8,479 nucleotides of DNA from SCRT01 sp036379455. GTDB taxonomy: Bacteria > Pseudomonadota > Gammaproteobacteria > Nevskiales > Nevskiaceae. The DNA lies in the NCBI GenBank assembly GCA_036379455.1, contig DASVGQ010000137.1, positions 1-8,479 of the forward strand. The letters run 5' to 3'. The position numbers and the translations under genes are program-made. Under the pieces are notes generated by a model, which was not told where the DNA came from, searched no databases, and was given only the letters and a program-made list of their open reading frames with translations. Positions 6,189 to 8,479 of this stretch are shown here, in pieces (the stretch's first letter is position 1; every line of letters begins with the position of its first letter).

Positions 6189-6926
6189 GTGAATCTGAAG
6201 GGCCAGGTCGCGCTCGTTACGGGCGCTTCGCGCGGCATCGGTCGTGCGGTAGCGCTGCGGCTGGCGGCCGACGGCGCGCGGGTCATCGGCACGGCGACGA
6301 CCGAGGACGGCGCGAAGCGCATCACCGAGGCGCTTGCCGCGTGGCAAGGGCTGGGCCGCGTGCTCGACGTTTCGCGACCGGATGCGCTCGACGCGTGGTG
6401 CAAGGCGCTCGGCGCCGAGGTAGGTGCGGTGACGGTGCTGGTGAACAACGCCGGCATCACGCGTGACGGCCTGCTGCTGCGCATGAAGGACGCGGACTGG
6501 GACGCCGTCATCACGACGAATCTGGGCGGGGCCTTCCGCATGGCGCGGGCGTTGCTGCCGGGCATGCTCAAGTCCCGCCACGGGCGGATCGTCAGCATCG
6601 GCTCGGTGGTGGCCAGCATGGGCAACGCTGGGCAAAGCAACTACTGCGCTTCGAAGGCGGGTCTGGCGGGCTTCTCGCGCGCGCTGGCGAAAGAGGTAGG
6701 GCGCCGCGGCGTGACGGTGAACGTGGTGGCGCCCGGCTTCATCGCTACCGACATGACGGCCGCACTCGACGACAAGGCCCGCGAGGCGCTGCTCGGGCAG
6801 GTGCCGGCCGGACGGCTCGGATCGGTCGACGACGTTGCCGCCGCCGTGGCCTTTCTGGCGTCCGACGAGGCGTCGTACATCAGCGGCGAAACCCTGCATG
6901 TGAACGGCGGCATGTACATGGCGTGA
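6189..6926 (+). CDS. fabG: 3-oxoacyl-[ACP] reductase FabG
   Basis: FabG uses NADPH to reduce 3-ketoacyl-ACP to 3-hydroxyacyl-ACP in each elongation round. The 245-residue product is a classical short-chain dehydrogenase: TGASRGIG at 11-18 (cofactor-binding glycine loop), NNAG at 86-89, and the catalytic tetrad Asn111, Ser139, Tyr152 and Lys156 within SNYCASK. The VAPGFIATDM segment follows the active site, and the ending LHVNGGMYMA is typical of FabG. Length equals the usual 244-247 residues. The start is GTG at 6189, ten bases after fabD, with AGAGG at 6180-6184 as ribosome-binding sequence; no nearby in-frame ATG would keep the N-terminal strand. Position between fabD and acpP separates it from the many other FabG-like reductases and supports assignment as the essential copy. 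Confidence 0.97.
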   Translation: MNLKGQVALVTGASRGIGRAVALRLAADGARVIGTATTEDGAKRITEALAAWQGLGRVLDVSRPDALDAWCKALGAEVGAVTVLVNNAGITRDGLLLRMKDADWDAVITTNLGGAFRMARALLPGMLKSRHGRIVSIGSVVASMGNAGQSNYCASKAGLAGFSRALAKEVGRRGVTVNVVAPGFIATDMTAALDDKAREALLGQVPAGRLGSVDDVAAAVAFLASDEASYISGETLHVNGGMYMA

Positions 6927-6928
6927 GT

Positions 6929-6945
6929 CGCGGCGTCCCGCCGCG
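6929..6945 (+). other. Stem-loop just after fabG
   Basis: A perfect 7-base inverted repeat (CGCGGCG, loop TCC, CGCCGCG) begins two bases after the fabG stop codon. No T tract follows, so it is not a standard intrinsic terminator. It may weaken read-through from fabD-fabG or protect the 3' end of that message, which would fit with the separate acpP promoter just downstream. In GC-rich DNA a hairpin this small could be chance. Confidence 0.35.
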
Positions 6946-6954
6946 CCGCGCGTG

Positions 6955-6983
6955 TGGCGACGGCAGGGTCGAGCTCTTACAAT
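6955..6983 (+). promoter_or_regulatory. Probable acpP promoter
   Basis: TACAAT at 6978-6983 matches the sigma-70 -10 consensus at five of six positions, in a region otherwise very GC-rich. With a 17-base spacer the -35 would be TGGCGA (6955-6960), a weak match. Transcription would start near 6990 and give a leader of about 45 bases before the acpP ATG. A separate acpP promoter fits the 108-base fabG-acpP gap, the longest within this cluster, and the known high demand for ACP. Confidence 0.5.
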
Positions 6984-7021
6984 GCACGGGCTTCACTCCT
7001 CCTCCACGCTTTACTCCACGC

Positions 7022-7028
7022 AAGGAAG
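7022..7028 (+). promoter_or_regulatory. acpP ribosome-binding site
   Basis: AAGGAAG lies six bases before the ATG at 7035. It is a strong site and settles the acpP start there rather than at an in-frame GTG at 6954, which would add 27 residues not found in ACPs and would lie across the predicted promoter. Confidence 0.75.
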
Positions 7029-7034
7029 TCACTC

Positions 7035-7280
7035 ATGAGCAGTTTGGAAGACAAGGTCAAGAAGATCATCGCGGAGCAGCTCTCGGTCAGCGAGGACCAG
7101 ATCACTCCGGAGGCATCTTTCGTCGAAGACCTCGGTGCCGACTCCCTCGATACCGTCGAGCTGGTCATGGCGCTCGAGGAAGAGTTCGAGATCGATATCC
7201 CCGACGAGGAAGCCGAGAAGATCGTCACCTTCCAGGACGTCGTCAACTACATCAAGGCGCACACCGACCAGGCCTCGTGA
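7035..7280 (+). CDS. acpP: Acyl carrier protein AcpP
   Basis: AcpP carries acyl chains through fatty-acid synthesis on a 4'-phosphopantetheine arm added by AcpS. The 81-residue acidic product has the attachment motif GADSLDTVEL with Ser37, preceded by SFVEDL. Helix II (VELVMALEEEFEIDIPDEEA) is almost the same as in E. coli ACP, and the protein ends in VVNYIKAHTDQAS. Length is normal. The Asp-Ser-Leu core and the acidic helix II that docks with FabD, FabG and FabF are intact. The gene lies 108 bases after fabG with its own likely promoter and strong ribosome-binding site, and 48 bases before fabF with a stem-loop between. This suggests that ACP is made in excess over the enzymes around it. Confidence 0.98.
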   Translation: MSSLEDKVKKIIAEQLSVSEDQITPEASFVEDLGADSLDTVELVMALEEEFEIDIPDEEAEKIVTFQDVVNYIKAHTDQAS

Positions 7281-7301
7281 CGGGTCGCTTCGCGATCCGT
7301 C
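7279..7301 (+). terminator. Stem-loop overlapping the acpP stop codon (possible attenuator)
   Basis: GACGGGTCGC (7279-7288) and GCGATCCGTC (7292-7301) pair over ten positions, nine Watson-Crick and one G-U, with a TTC loop. The stem begins inside the TGA stop of acpP. The sequence after it is only loosely T-rich (TTCG, then TTCATTT), so it is more likely a partial terminator or an RNA 3'-end stabiliser than a full stop. Either would raise acpP message over fabF, which follows on the same strand. Confidence 0.5.
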
Positions 7302-7328
7302 TTCGTCCGTTCATTTCCCGGTCTCCCC

Positions 7329-8479
7329 ATGGCGAACCGCCGCGTTGTCATCACCGGAATGGGCATCGTCTCGCCCGTCGGTTCCGACCTGAAAACCGCT
7401 TGGGACAACATCCTCGCCGGGCGTAGCGGTATCAGCCCGATCACCAGCTACGACACATCCGCCTACACCACGCGCTTCGCGGGCCTGGTGCAGGGCTTCA
7501 GCGCGGAAGACTGGATGGGCCCGAAGGAGGTCCGCAAGACCGACCCCTTCATCCACTACGGCGTGGCGGCCGCCAAGCAGGCGGTCAAGGACTCCGGCCT
7601 CGAGGTCACCGACGCCAACCGCGATCGCATCGGGGTGTGCGTGGGGTCGGGGATCGGCGGCATCGGGACCATCGAGAAGGAATGCGGCAAGCTGCACGCC
7701 AAGGGGCCGGGGCGCGTTTCTCCGTTCTTCGTCCCCTCGAGCATCATCAACATGGTGTCCGGGTACATTTCCATCGACCTCGGAATCACGGGGCCGAGCA
7801 TGGCGGCGGTAAGCGCCTGCACGACCTCGGTGCACGCGATCGGCATCGGCATGCGGCTGATCCAGTACGGAGACGCCGATGTCTTCGTCGCCGGCGGGGC
7901 CGAGGCGGGGTCCAGTCCTGCAGGCATGGCGGGCTTCTGCCAGGCGCGGGCACTGTCGACCCGCAACGACGCACCGCAGCAGGCCAGCCGACCGTGGGAC
8001 AAGGATCGCGACGGCTTCGTACTGGGCGATGGCGCCGGCGTGTTGGTCATCGAGGAGTACGAGCACGCCAAGGCGCGCGGCGCCCGCATCTACGCGGAGC
8101 TCACGGGCTTCGGCATGTCCAGCGACGCGCACCACATCACCGCGCCGCCGGAGGACGGAAACGGCGCGAAGCGCAGCATGCAGAACGCGCTCAAGGACGC
8201 GCACCAGACGCCGGAGTCCGTCGACTACATCAACGCACACGGCACCTCGACGCCGCTGGGCGACGTCGCCGAGACGCTGGCCGTGAAGAGCGCCTTCGGC
8301 GACTATGCGAAGCGCCTGCCGATCAGTTCCACGAAGTCGATGACCGGACATCTGCTCGGCGCGGCAGGTGGCATCGAGGCGGTGTTCTGCGTGCTGGCGC
8401 TGCGCGACCAGGTCATCCCGCCGACCATCAATCTCGACGCGCCGGGCGAACACTGTGACCTCGACTACGTACCGAAGAC
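7329..8479 (+). CDS. fabF: 3-oxoacyl-[ACP] synthase II FabF, 3' end cut by window
   Basis: FabF condenses malonyl-ACP with acyl-ACP to extend the chain by two carbons; in E. coli it also governs unsaturated-chain elongation. The visible 383 residues show the thiolase fold with the Cys-His-His triad: Cys164 in VSACTTS, His304 in NAHGTSTPLGD and His341 in KSMTGHLLGAAGG, with Lys336 just before the second His. Other family segments are VITGMGIVSPVG at 7-18, the GSGIGG loop at 107-112, and RPWDKDRDGFVLGDGAG at 221-237. Numbers are one above E. coli FabF. About 30 residues, including the gatekeeper Phe loop, should lie beyond the window. The ATG at 7329 is the only fitting start, but the bases before it are pyrimidine-rich with no Shine-Dalgarno sequence. 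Confidence 0.97.
   Translation, partial: MANRRVVITGMGIVSPVGSDLKTAWDNILAGRSGISPITSYDTSAYTTRFAGLVQGFSAEDWMGPKEVRKTDPFIHYGVAAAKQAVKDSGLEVTDANRDRIGVCVGSGIGGIGTIEKECGKLHAKGPGRVSPFFVPSSIINMVSGYISIDLGITGPSMAAVSACTTSVHAIGIGMRLIQYGDADVFVAGGAEAGSSPAGMAGFCQARALSTRNDAPQQASRPWDKDRDGFVLGDGAGVLVIEEYEHAKARGARIYAELTGFGMSSDAHHITAPPEDGNGAKRSMQNALKDAHQTPESVDYINAHGTSTPLGDVAETLAVKSAFGDYAKRLPISSTKSMTGHLLGAAGGIEAVFCVLALRDQVIPPTINLDAPGEHCDLDYVPK

Noticed and set aside
5351..6640. Long minus-strand open frame opposite fabD and fabG
   Set aside because: It mirrors the codon bias of the real plus-strand genes, has low-complexity His/Arg-rich translation and crosses the fabD-fabG junction without regard to it.
7311..8453. 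380-codon minus-strand frame opposite fabF
   Set aside because: fabF is certain on the plus strand; the antisense product shows no recognisable family and is rich in Arg, Asp, Gly and His as expected of a shadow frame.
1..8479. CRISPR array, tRNA or mobile element
   Set aside because: No regularly spaced repeats, no tRNA-like cloverleaf and no transposase or integrase motifs were seen by eye; genes fill almost all the sequence.

Overview
This is a high-GC window that reads as ordinary chromosome from a gammaproteobacterium. Protein resemblance and gene order suggest the Xanthomonadales or a neighbouring high-GC order, but the sequence alone does not fix a genus. Two divergent housekeeping-type operons fill it almost completely, separated by one short intergenic region at about 5062-5245. 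I see no tRNA, rRNA, CRISPR array, insertion sequence, integrase or phage gene.

Left half, minus strand (5061 down to 1): a type II secretion system (T2SS) operon in the order gspG-gspH-gspI-gspJ-gspK-gspL-gspM, with what may be the first few codons of gspN at the window edge. GspG is the major pseudopilin. GspH, I, J and K are minor pseudopilins that form the tip of the pseudopilus. GspL and GspM are inner-membrane platform proteins linking the pseudopilus and the GspE ATPase. Most junctions are 4-base stop/start overlaps, which implies translational coupling. The secretin (gspD), ATPase (gspE), platform gspF and gspC are not in the window and must lie downstream or elsewhere. As given, gspM is broken by a frameshift inside a run of six GC dinucleotides, either a real mutation or a base-calling error.

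Right half, plus strand (5246 to 8479): the fatty-acid synthesis cluster fabD-fabG-acpP-fabF, with fabF cut by the window end. FabD loads malonyl onto ACP (acpP), FabF condenses malonyl-ACP with the growing acyl-ACP, and FabG reduces the 3-ketoacyl product. The genes that commonly precede fabD (rpmF, plsX, fabH) are absent and the T2SS operon sits there instead. acpP appears to have its own promoter and is followed by a stem-loop overlapping its stop codon, which fits the need to make ACP in excess over its neighbours.

I do not find an undescribed system here. The points most worth checking are the gspM frameshift, the RNA hairpins flanking acpP, the short ORFs in the gspG leader and the gspK-gspL gap, and the long proline-rich tail of GspJ.
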